Source: Diplolepis rosae (taxonomy: Eukaryota > Arthropoda > Insecta > Hymenoptera > Diplolepididae). From it: a stretch of 64,000 bases of DNA. Position 1 is the stretch's first letter; each line of letters starts with the position of its first letter. The stretch spans positions 620,001-684,000 of the forward strand of contig JAPYXD010000553.1 of the NCBI GenBank assembly GCA_030998225.1, in the 5' to 3' direction. The position numbers and the translations under genes were made by a program. The notes under the pieces are model-generated. The model was given only the letters and a program-made list of their open reading frames with translations. It had not been told where the DNA came from and made no database searches. This document shows positions 1 through 10,315 of this stretch, piece after piece.

Positions 1-750
1 CATTTCCTGGCAAATTTTTTAAAAGACATTTCTCTTCACCCTCATCCAGAATAGCAACTCTTGAAGTTGCAGTTGATTCAGGAGTCTTCAAAACCACATT
101 CACGATCATCTGTGAATTGAAAATTATAGTTTTACAGTAAATAGATTCTGCTACACTACAATTTTTACGCAGGAAGCAACGTTTACTTTGTTAGAGTGAT
201 CCGGAATACAATAAGTAAATCAACGAGAAATACAACTTTACGGGGGTGAATATCTTGCATATTAAAGAAATTGGTACCGCCATTTTTTATTTTCGAAAAA
301 ATAAAAATTGCGCAGGATTGGGCTAGATTTGTGCTGCATTGCGCAAAAAAAATATTTTCAAAAAAGTCCAAACTAGAGCCAGAATTTCTAAAAAACGATT
401 TCTCTTACTAGCACTGTCATTTTGTGTTTTCGACTTAAAAAAAGGTGTTCTGGGCAGCACTTGTTATACAAAAAACCTACTGTATTAGTATAATATAATA
501 ATAACGCGAGAGGTTGATGACTGCATGTTTTACAAAATAAGGACATTTTTATGAATACGGACATTTGTTTAGGCATGAATTTTTCAGAAATGTGAATTTA
601 AAAAAATAAAAGTTGTACTGGGTTGAGCTAGGCGAGCACAATAAATGTCTCTCCAAACAATTTTTCTCTCATTTTGCCGATGATTGTTGCACTTCATTGT
701 TAGAAGTATATGTTAGTTGAATAAATACACTGGAGAACATATTTTTCTTT
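1..750. other. No gene recognised
   Basis: AT-rich DNA with only short unsupported frames on either strand. I see no repeat pair, RNA gene or protein motif here. Confidence 0.5.
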
Positions 751-1225
751 GCTGATGTAAATGGAATGTGACTAGGTGTTTTCGAAAGGCTTTTTCATGC
801 TAAACATAAATCTGAGCTCAAAAGTTGTCTATCCCGTTACGTTTTCGGGTGAAATTTCCTGTTTTCTCTTACTGAGAATAACGGCCAAGTGCACAAGTGC
901 ACACACTTCGTGCGTGAGTGCGCAACCACTGACACGACTACGCTCAAAAGCGCACAGGGCTTCAAGGTCAGATCCGATTGAATTTGGATTGATAGAGGTA
1001 GAAAGGGAAAATGACGATCGTCAATTTGAGACATTTTTTAATATTTAGGGACATTCGGGTTCAGTGCCCACGGTTATTCAAAAATGGAGGAAAACGACAT
1101 TTTTGGGGGGTTTCAACCCCCATTTACTCGAATGCGGGACGTGATAGACAATTTTTGAGCCCAGATTCGTCTTCGGCACGAAAAACCCTTTCGAAAATGC
1201 CTAGTCACATCGCATTTACATTACG
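751..1225. repeat. Short foldback element (MITE-like)
   Basis: The left arm (about 751-848) is repeated in inverted orientation at about 1126-1225. Both arms contain ATGTGACTAGG, a TTTTCGAAAG block and a TTGTCTATC block. The middle holds a cluster of short GTGCAC/GCGCAC-type repeats. The open frames crossing it have no family signature. I could not identify a target duplication, so the outer limits are approximate. Confidence 0.55.
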
Positions 1226-1654
1226 TGCGTTCCACAGTGATATCAGAATATACAATTCGTCGTAATACAATAGCTGGCTCCGTAGAGAAATAAAAGTTTG
1301 AAGGGAAAATAATAGTATATTGTGCAACTAGGGGAAAAAAATCTCGGAAAAGTTCTGATTACAATGACACAAAATTGTTACACTTACAAGTGGTAATAGA
1401 GTGACGTGTGTGCTTGCGAACTCCAAACTGCACACGTTACGAAGGGGAAAATAGCGATCTTAAGTTGGAAATTAAAATTGAATTTAATGAAATAAATTAA
1501 AATTAAATGATTTAACGTCCGACTAATTTTCTTCATTAGAAGCAGGAAAATGACCAACATGGGACAATCTGGCTGTTTTCTTCAATTTCTTTAATCATTC
1601 AATGACGCTTCGATGAAAATATGTCATTTTTTAATAGGGCTGAAGTTTCAGACG

Positions 1655-2495
1655 TACAAGGTGCCTTCCAAAATAAACGAGACTTTTTTAAAATAGCTGT
1701 TTATAGTGGTGCTATCTTCTGAAGGGAGTAGGAGTTGGAAAGGTACATCCTTCACTGACGTTCTGTTAAAATTTCATGACCAACGGACAATTAGAAGCCG
1801 AGTTATTGCTTTATAAGGGACAGTGTGTTTATAGCATCGGTCGAAAAATGAACTTCGGGCAAAGAGCGAATATGAAGTTTTGTTTGAAACTTGGTAAAAC
1901 TTTTACTGAAAGGTTTGAATTAATGAAACAAGTGTATGGTGACAATTTTTTATTCCGTTCCAGAGTCCATGAGTGGTTTAAACGATTCAAAGAAGGTCGT
2001 GAAGACATCAAGGATGACGAACATCCCGGTCAGGAAAGTTTCGTGATTACACCAAGTAATATTGGAATTGTTGCGTGAATTTATAAAAAATGAGCCAAAA
2101 TCTTCTTTGCGCCTTTTGCACGACAATGCGCCGGCCCATCGTTCAACGCTTATCATTGGTTTTTTGACCAAAAATCACATTTTATCCGTCAACCACTAAC
2201 CGTTTTCGCCTGATATGTCTCCCTGTGACTTCTACCTATTCAGAAAATTGTATTTGGCCATGAAAGGTAAACGTTTTGCGTCCGTAGAGGCCATCCAAAA
2301 GGCTTGTAACGACATCCTGAAGGACATTCTGGCCAATGACCTGAAACACTCTTTCGAAAAGCTTTTGGATAGCACAAAACAGTGTATCGAGGCCGGAGGG
2401 GACTATTTTGAATAAATAAACTCGAATTTATCAGAACAAAGCTCCTGTCGTTTCTATTTTAGTTCAGTCTCGTTTATTTTGGAATGCACCTTGTA
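1655..2495 (+). mobile_element. Internally deleted mariner element with intact terminal repeats
   Basis: The left terminal inverted repeat (1657-1684) matches the reverse complement of the right one (2466-2493) at 27 of 28 positions. Both begin CAAGGTGC and end AACGAGACT. TA dinucleotides at 1655-1656 and 2494-2495 are the expected target duplication. The element is 837 bp, well below a full mariner (about 1.3 kb), because the middle of the transposase gene is missing. It could move only with a transposase supplied in trans. Confidence 0.85.
1848..2415 (+). pseudogene. Mariner transposase, deleted and interrupted
   Basis: The N-terminal part (from ATG 1848; the frame is open from 1776) reads as the mariner DNA-binding region, with KFCLKLGKT, RVHEWFKRFKEGRED and DDEHPG. 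After about 2040 the sequence jumps to the C-terminal catalytic part, with LLHDNAPAHRS (second Asp of the DD34D triad, about 2113) and SPDMSPCDFYLF (third Asp, about 2209). It ends at a TGA-free frame closing with TAA at 2413-2415. The segment carrying the first catalytic Asp is deleted, the two halves lie in different frames, and an in-frame TAA precedes the last motif. It cannot encode an active transposase. Confidence 0.85.
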
Positions 2496-4890
2496 TATTC
2501 TAACAAAAAAATTTTTTTTTCTTTATGGACGTATCATGTCTAAACTTCAATAACAATAGGTTTAAGACCCGTCCTACGTTTCTAAATGCAATATCTTGTT
2601 CAACAACACAAAAACTGACCCGAAATTTGTTGATTTCAAGTTGGACGATAAATTGACGCCCAAAACTAAAAAATTCTGACATTTTCCACATGCCACACTC
2701 GAAAGGTGATAAGAAACCAATGAGACCTACGTTTGTTGAAGGGTCTGCTCACGACGTTGACTTACTGGTCCGAAATTAATCGATTTGTCCGTACAAACTG
2801 ATCGGAACTTAATAACAATCTCCAGAGGTGAGCCTGGGGTATATATATTATTGGATTTTCCAATAGAAATGGCAGCGGGAGTGGATCTCGCAAAATTGGT
2901 ATTGGTCACGTTTAGCGAAAAATTGCTACTAGTCGCGTATCGTGCAAAACTGGCACCAGGTACGTATCGCTCCCACTACCTTCCGTTAGCAGTAGTCATC
3001 ATTGATCAGAAACTTCGAATTTGTATCCTATCTTTTCTTTCTTTTGCCTATTCTATTTCAATGTCCCAAATAACTATAGATTTAACCACTCACACTTATA
3101 CCTACCTTATCCGTGATTTACATAATTTATATACTATGATCGATAATCGACTGCCGATGACCAATCAATCTTTCATTCATGATAAATAATCGATGTTCTC
3201 TCCATAGATCATAGGTGATTAATCGTCGGTAGTCAATAAACAGTAATATTAATAATAATTAATGCTATTCCAATAACCAGGATGGTAATGGTAATTATAT
3301 AATTATTATTAATGTGGTAATGAATAATTACATTATTTATATATATATGTATGTGTATATAATATACAAATATTACATTTAAATGAGGCTATGTTGATAA
3401 CCTCTCACATCTGCATTAGGTTATTAATACAGCATTACTATTTTATCGACACGCGATGTGAGTTACTTACTCATCACCAAGGGCACAATTACTATATGGA
3501 CAGAGCGCTACTCTTCTTTATCACTCATTACCGAGTGTCCTGAGTCCTGCGTATCATTAGATTTGTGTATAGTAGCTCAGTTGGTTTCATTTTAGTCATA
3601 ACTATATATATATTTCGTTTTTGTGTAAATATTTTGTATTTTATTAAAGAAGTTACGCAAAAAAATTATCGTCTAAGAGGCTGGTAGATGGTGAGGAGTT
3701 TAATTATTTTTTGGGTTCTTCTTTTAATAACGGAATCCTTTCTGCCGGTCTCTTTTATCTCTTTTTTTTGCTTTTATTTTACTTTCCCCCCTTATTCCCA
3801 TTTATTGGTCTAAAATTAATTAAGGTAAGGTTTCAGTAATTAATACACTGATATTTACTGGGTCATCTGCTTTAACAGCTGAAATATGCCGAATTAGTGT
3901 ATATTGTTCTTGATCAAAAATGGTTTATCTAATTTTGATCGAAGCTCTATACTTTAACTTGTTTAAATTTCCTGAAATTGTTTACGCATCCTATTTCAAT
4001 AGTACGTCATATAACATTACTAGCATTATTGATGGCGTAATAATATATCTATAGAATTCATGCCATCTGGTTATATATTTAATTTTGTTTATGGCTCATT
4101 TCACAGGCTAGGTGAGCTAGTACGAAGTCAATTATTGGCCAGATCGGATAGGTTATAATTGCAAATTTGAATTTTACTCATGGTATTCGCGTTGTTCGAT
4201 GTCACCAATAAATGGCTCCATTAATTGACATATTCATTGATTTTTAACCTTATTAGCAATACTTGAGTTCATCTGAATAATTAATCAATTAATTCAGATA
4301 GAGCCTTTGTTAATTTTAATATTGGGATAGCAATGGTCATATGTACCGTCATAGTTCCATGAGACCTTAAATTATGTATCTCATTTCTGATTGATTTTAC
4401 ATAATTGAGGATTTATAGGTGTTTAATAATACGCTTTGTGGACTTACGAGATTATTTTTTAATTTTTTTTTATAAGACTACCTGAATTTGGTTATCCAGG
4501 TCCAAATTCCTACCGGGGTGTCACATTGCAATTCTTTATATGATTGGATTATAATTCATCATGGTTTCTCTCTCTCTCTTGTTAGCTCGCTACTGCTAAA
4601 CTCCTCGTACTTTCTGTGATCCTTCTTCTTTTTCCTCTGTTGTTTCAATTATTAGTTTATTACAGCTGCCATCATATATTGTGCTTAATTGTTATATATT
4701 TATAGTGGTATCCATAACGGTGTATAGTGATTAATTGTGGTATTTTGAAAAAAAAATTGTCTAATTAGGTACTTGTCCTCCCTCCTTAACAGTTTCTATG
4801 TCCTCAACGACTTTACATTTGTTTATGCAATTCTAACATTTGTTGGATTTGTTAATACTCTTCGTTGGAAGTGAATTTCTTCTGTGTTTA
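2496..4890. other. AT-rich interval without a recognised gene
   Basis: Contains simple TA/AATA-rich stretches (about 3240-3400), CT and T runs, and a 134-codon plus-strand frame (2785-3189) with no recognisable motif. It lies just beyond the env remnant and may include the decayed 3' LTR of the errantivirus-like element. I could not find a matching 5' LTR to prove that. Confidence 0.4.
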
Positions 4891-4899
4891 ACTGGTTGC

Positions 4900-6486
4900 C
4901 TGCTAAAAGGGGTTGTAGTTCTACTTCTTCCTGGTTTTCTTTAATGTTTGCATTTTTATTGTTGCAGGTTTTACAGCTTTTGCTGATTAATCTTTGTAAA
5001 AAGTATGTAACAGTTGTTATTATTAATAAGCTTAGGATGCAGGGCCCCCCTAGTCAATATTTTTGGGCTAATTTATTTTTATAATGATTATTTTTTAGAT
5101 CGAGAAGTTGTTCTTCTATAGTAGAGAGTGATTCTTCCATATGCAGATTTTTCAATTTTTCATCTTTTTTTGTTTCCCATAAAAATGATTATATTCTAGA
5201 AATATACATAGTTTTACAACTAATTGGGGAAACTTCTGACATATTTAATGAAAATTCTAGGTTGTAGATGAATTCTCCTGAGTTAACATTTATTGGAGTT
5301 CCAATCAGCGTTGTGTGTTTCGTTCTGGCTATTCGCAAATATTGTGATAGCTAGTTTTCTGGCAAGTATCATAGTAATGTTTGTCTGCAAAAAAGAATTT
5401 TCTTTCGTTTTGGTAAACAGGAAATGAATAAATTTTACATAATTGTAGTGCTTTTCTATCTGGCAATGGAATGTCTACTGATATCAGTAGTTTTCCAGAT
5501 GCAGTTTTGATGTCTGTTTTACCAATTTGTGAAAGTGATTCTGCTCTAATGTGTGAAGTGGGAATCGGAAATTCGTAGTCTTCCATTTTAGTGTGTATTT
5601 CGGTGATTTCTTTCTGTAGTTGAGCTTTGGAAATTGTAGAAGGATCTAATCTGCCTTCTCGTGCATATTCTGTTATTTTAATGAATTGCTTTAATACTTC
5701 ATGTAAATGCTCCAATTTTAGTACCAAATGTGTTGACCATTAAATAATTTTTTCTTAACACATGTAGTCGTTCCAATATTGTCCTTGTGATTCTATTTTG
5801 TGAATAGTTTTATTTAGTTCCTTCTGAATGGTTTGAATTTTTTTAGTTTCCTTGTTTAAGTCCTGATGAATATTAATTACTTCAGCTTTTATTATGCGTG
5901 TTTGTTTTCCTATTATTTTATTGATGTTATTTGTCTTTCCATGAAAGTCGTTTATTGCTTCGACGTATTCTTCTGCGTCGTCGGAAGTCATTACTTCTAT
6001 TACTGGTCCGAGAATACTGCCTATGAATGCTAGAAGAGGTACTCTTCGTTTGTGCATGGTTCTTGGAAGGATTATTTCGTGGGGTATGTCCTGGTGTAGT
6101 TCCATCAGTATTTCAGTTAAATCCTCATTTGTAGTCTCGAGTTGGTGTAGCTTTTCATTTAGTCCATCCAGTTTCACCATGTTCTTGCAGTTACTACTTT
6201 TTGAGCAACTTGGGCATGTTTCGTAAATTTTTTGCATTTCTGATTTCATTTTGTCAAATTGAAGCTGTTCCTGTGGTTTTTGGGGATCCACGAATATAAA
6301 AAATCTCCAATGGTTCCGGGTGGTGCGGATGGTTTCTAGTTTTTCGTAAAATAATCCTGGATTATTATTAAAGGGTTGGATTTCATAGCACGGTGGATTT
6401 CCTGATGTGCCTGCCATAATGAGTAGTATTCCTCCACAGATCATTGTTGCTTGGTTTAGGGTCTGGGTAACCATCCTTCTGTACAT
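4900..6486 (-). pseudogene. env: Env-like glycoprotein of an insect errantivirus, broken
   Basis: The first part (5755-6486, 243 codons) starts with a hydrophobic leader, has a cysteine cluster (CPSCSKSSNC), and then a basic furin-type site (HKRRVP) directly before a Gly/Ile/Leu-rich fusion-peptide-like stretch. A heptad-like Asn/Lys/Ile-rich region follows. This layout is typical of the baculovirus-F-like Env of errantiviruses. A stop and frame break separate it from a second part (5329-5727) with the cysteine-containing extracellular region. Further downstream (to about 4900) only stop-rich, low-similarity sequence remains where the membrane anchor would be. The gene is non-functional as it stands. 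Confidence 0.75.
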
Positions 6487-6814
6487 TGATAAACTTATTT
6501 TAGAAAATTTATTAACGTCTATCAGAAGAGTTATCTCCTGTTAATGACATAAATATAATATAGATATAAGTATGAATAATGAATAAATAAAATAGGATAT
6601 TGAATAATATATAAATATGAATGTAATATTAATATATAAATGATATAGGATAATAATGTGATAAGATATAGATGTTCTTGAGGTTGAAATTATCGATTGA
6701 AGATTCCCTATTCAAACCTTCTCTATTTTTCTTATACGACGGATACAAGTTTTTGTATAAAGTTACCTTGATTCTATAGGTTTCACTGAATAATATATAG
6801 AATGTATATAATAA

Positions 6815-8037
6815 TAACACAGGTCTGCAAAGTGTTGCTGTTGAGAAGCTATGGGTCGTTTCCGGAGTAATTTTTGACGTAGAATCCGAATCCGGAATCA
6901 TAATCAGCCTATCGCGTCAGGATTTGGAGATATTTGAGGTTGTGTGCTCGGAAAATGGGGTTTCTCGCTACTTTTTAGGTTATGTACAGGGCGCAAGAAA
7001 TTTTTTTCGTATTTTTCTCCAATTTCATCATTCAGCAATACTCTTTCCCTTCAAAATGACCTATTAAATAGTCACGAGCGATTTTTTTTCACAAAGATAC
7101 GGCCATATCAAGTTTTGACATTTATCCGAACAACCTTATGAGCATTCACATTGACTCTTTGGTGCATACCATTCTGCATTCGAAAATTTGTCTTGAAAAT
7201 TTGTGCTTGCGGGTTTTGATAGTCTGTGAATAAGAATTTACAGTCAGAAAATTGACATTTCCATTTCTAAGATGGCGGATCGAAATTTACGTAATTAAAC
7301 GATTTCTCTCTCTAAAAACTCTTTATTCAAAATTATTATAAAAAGATTTATTAGGTCGCTGATTTTAAATATTATTTTATTTCTAAAAATTGCAAGTAGA
7401 TGATCTGATATAGCAGTTGAAAAATCTCACATTACTTCTTTTCCCTAAGAATGTGTACTCAAAGCATTGATTAGGTCGCTTATTACAAAATCGGAACCGA
7501 ACTCTACAGATTTTAACAGAAAAATCAAAATGGTAGACCGGAATCAAGAAATTTATACTATTTATCACTATTTAGCTGATTTTTATTCTTTATTTTAAAT
7601 TCATCACCTTGAGCAAAAAATTCTTTTTGTTTTTATCATGAAATATTTGACGAACGTAAAACCCCCGAATGCAGAATTTCAGATACCAATACTGTGTTCT
7701 CTGTCGATTTCGATCCTCGAAATTAAATGTACCAGATTGGAAATGGAAAGAGTCAATGTGAATGCTCATAAGGTTGTTCGGATACATGTCAAAACTTTAT
7801 ATAGCTGTATCTTTGTGAAAAAAAATCGCTCGTGGCTGTTTAATTTCTTGCGCCCTGTACATAACCTCAAAGTAGCGAGAAACCTTATTTTTCGAGCACA
7901 TAACCTCAAATATCTCAAAATCCTGACGTGATAGACTGATTCTGATTCTGGATTCGGATTCTACGTCAAAAATTACTCCAGAAACGACCCATAGCTTTTC
8001 AACAGCAAATACAAACCCATTATTCGCAGACCTGTGT
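6815..8037. mobile_element. Foldback element with arms of about 330-390 bp
   Basis: The left arm (about 6817-7190) and right arm (about 7700-8036) are inverted copies. Both start at the tip with ACACAGGTCTGC and share GTACAGGGCGCAAGAAAT and CGAACAACCTTATGAGC blocks. The left arm has about 60 extra bases around 7020-7070. The centre (7190-7700) is unique AT-rich DNA without a transposase. Both flanks are TA-rich, which hides any target duplication. It sits inside the errantivirus-like element, between env and the R1 insertion. Confidence 0.75.
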
Positions 8038-8095
8038 AATATATATATAATGCAATAGGCAGTGACAAAAATTTCAAACTCAACTTATTAATTTG

Positions 8096-8096
8096 A

Positions 8097-8145
<49 letters not shown>

Positions 8146-8147
8146 TA
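8096..8147. repeat. (AAT)n microsatellite
   Basis: About sixteen AAT/TAA units directly precede the target duplication and 5' end of the R1-clade element. Confidence 0.95.
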
Positions 8148-8155
8148 TTAATATA

Positions 8156-8976
8156 CCTCCCCTCGGACTGGTACCTTGACGAAGTCCTTCTCTTGGCTAG
8201 GCCAAAAAAGGACGGGTGGGGAGGCTTAGCAGACGGCCCTCGGGTCATGGAGGTTTTAGTGTCCCGATGAATCGGTGAACAAATGCAGGGGGCTCTATAG
8301 ACGGGCATCTTCCCATTGCGTGAAGGGTGCCCTATAAACGGGTCTATCCCAGGTTGAGAGTGGGGGACGCTATAAACGCGTCTATCCCCATGCATGGAGA
8401 AGGATGTATGCCCCAGGTAGCGGCGCTGAGAGTGAGTCTGTGAGTGCTTGTGAGGAATGAGTGAAGTGAACGAATGTCAGCGCTGCTTGACTGTGATATG
8501 TGTCCTTCGAATGTGAGAGGAGAACCTATAGACGGTCTCCCTCTTGAAAGAGGCTAAGAGCGAATTGGTGTATGGAATCTCCTGGGGGACACTGCAAACC
8601 CTCCGCAGTCTGTGACCAAGAACAGTCCAAACGATCGTTTCCGTATGGCATCCCACTGGGAGTGCTTCGTCTCCGAGTGGTGTCTTCCCCGGCCCACGAG
8701 GAGGCGAGGCTGCTGTGAGCCTAGCTCTGCCGAGGTGGTGTGCCATGCGGGATCAGAAGCCAGCCCCTTCGGGACCTTGATCAGGTAGTGCGTATTGAAC
8801 ACAGGTGTCGGAGCCTGTGTTGCCTCGAGCGAGTCCGGTCTGTCCGTGTATTCCGGGACCGGCTAAGCGGAGGTTGGGCCTCAGGGAACTGGGGTAGGAC
8901 TTCGGTCCGAGGGTACACCCGTTCCCAACTATTCCGACCCGCTCCTCTACGCACGATGCGCTGGTAAAACGAACAT
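8156..8976 (+). promoter_or_regulatory. R1-clade 5' untranslated region with repeated motif
   Basis: This GC-rich leader holds several copies of a short motif of the form CTATARACGGGTCTATCCC: at about 8291, 8331, 8370 and, less perfectly, 8527. Non-LTR elements carry an internal promoter in this region, so the copies are candidates for regulatory or RNA-structural units. No long open frame here looks coding. Confidence 0.5.
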
Positions 8977-10315
8977 ATGGAAAAAAATTTTAAAACGGTG
9001 GGGAATACAGATTCGGGTGCTTCTTCGGGAGCTGAGGGATGGAAGGACGTCCTTCAGCTCCTGAAGGAGCAAAACAATAAAATGGAAAAATTGGCGAGGG
9101 CTCTCAGCGTCATCCAGCAGGGTATGCTGAGAAACAACCCTCGCCACGTAACGGATAGTGTGAATGAGGCCACTGAGGTGTTGGGCGGAATGCTCAACAC
9201 CCATAAGTGCCTCCTGGAAAGCGGGGTGAGAATCCAAAAAAAAAATGGAATCCCACCCCGCCATGAAGAAATTGGGGATCTTTCAGAGACCACGCTCGGC
9301 GTCTCTGGGAGATACCCCAAAAAATCAGGTGAAGGGGGAGAAGAGATCCGCGCCCTCCCCCCCTCTGGAAAAAACTCCAAAGAGGGGAAAGGGTGGCTCT
9401 TCGCCCTCTTATGCCGAGGTGGCCACGAGTCAGCCCCCGAATAAGGAAGGGGTCTGGCATGTGGTCACAAAGAAAAAAGAAAAAAAAATGAAAAAGAAAA
9501 TAAAAAAAAAAGAAGAAAAAAAGGAGAAAAGGGCGGAGGACCCTGCCCAAAAAGCGCAGGGGACCTCCGCCACTCCGAAGTCGAAGCGCTCTACGCCTGC
9601 CAGGTCGGGTGACGTCGTCAAGGTGTCGGCGAAGGACGGCCAGTCCTACGCCGACATCTTGAGGGAAATGAAGGCGAAAGTCGACCCCCGGAAGGCAGAA
9701 CTTGAGGTCCTGTCTATCCGGAGGACCAGGAAGGAAGAAGTCCTTCTGGTTCTCAAAAAGGGGGGAGACGTTTCGGCCTTCCGAAAGGAGCTCGACCTGG
9801 CGGTCGGGGAAAGGGCGCAAATTTCAGCCCTGGTCTCGACGAGGTCCCTCGAAATTAGGGACCTCGACGAGACCGTTGAAAAAGAGGAGGTTGTGTCTGC
9901 CCTGTGCTTGGCACTGGGCAGACCGGCTTTTGAGGGGTCCTGCAGGCTCTTCACCCGCTTTGGTGGTGTGAGGACTGCAGTGATCCGCCTGGCTGAGGCA
10001 GACGCCGCGCGTCTGCTTCAGCTAGGTAAACTGAGGATCGGGTGGGTCGCGTGCCGCATTCGCGGGCACGTGGAAGTCGCCCGCTGCTTCAGGTGCCTTG
10101 GGTACGGCCACGGGTCCCGGGGCTGCAGCAACCCCGACAGAAAAAACGTCTGTTGGAGATGCAGCGCAACGGGACACTTGGCCAGGAGTTGTAAGGCGCC
10201 ACCAAGGTGCCTGACATGCATAGACAGGGGCGACAAAGATGTCGCCCATGTGTCAGGGAGCGGCTCCTGCCCGGTCTTCCGGGAAGAGCTTCGGAGGTTG
10301 AGAGGTAGGAATTGA
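8977..10315 (+). CDS. R1-clade ORF1 (gag-like nucleic-acid-binding protein), one apparent frameshift
   Basis: The likely start is ATG 8977. The first frame runs to 9444. A second frame, open from about 9245 to 10315, continues the protein, giving about 445 residues if joined. The switch falls in a run of ten A at 9236-9245, so a one-base slip is the likely cause (mutation, assembly error or slippage). It has a coiled-coil-like start, a very Lys/Glu-rich tract (about 9472-9535), and near the C-terminus CFRCLGYGHGSRGC and CWRCSATGHLARSC, followed by a CLTC. These are the retroviral-type zinc knuckles of R1/TRAS ORF1 proteins, which bind element RNA. The stop overlaps the beginning of the ORF2 frame. 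Confidence 0.85.

Noticed and set aside
776..1265. Two plus-strand frames of 84-90 codons
   Set aside because: They cross the arms and centre of a foldback and carry no motif; composition explains them.
2785..3189. 134-codon plus-strand frame
   Set aside because: No recognisable domain, AT-rich end, no related copy in the window.
7973..8395. 140-codon minus-strand frame with a long Leu run
   Set aside because: The Leu run is the AAT microsatellite read through, and the frame spans the border of the R1 insertion.
9194..9820. Long minus-strand frames under R1 ORF1
   Set aside because: Shadows of a GC-rich, Lys-rich coding region; the Phe-rich stretch mirrors the Lys tract.
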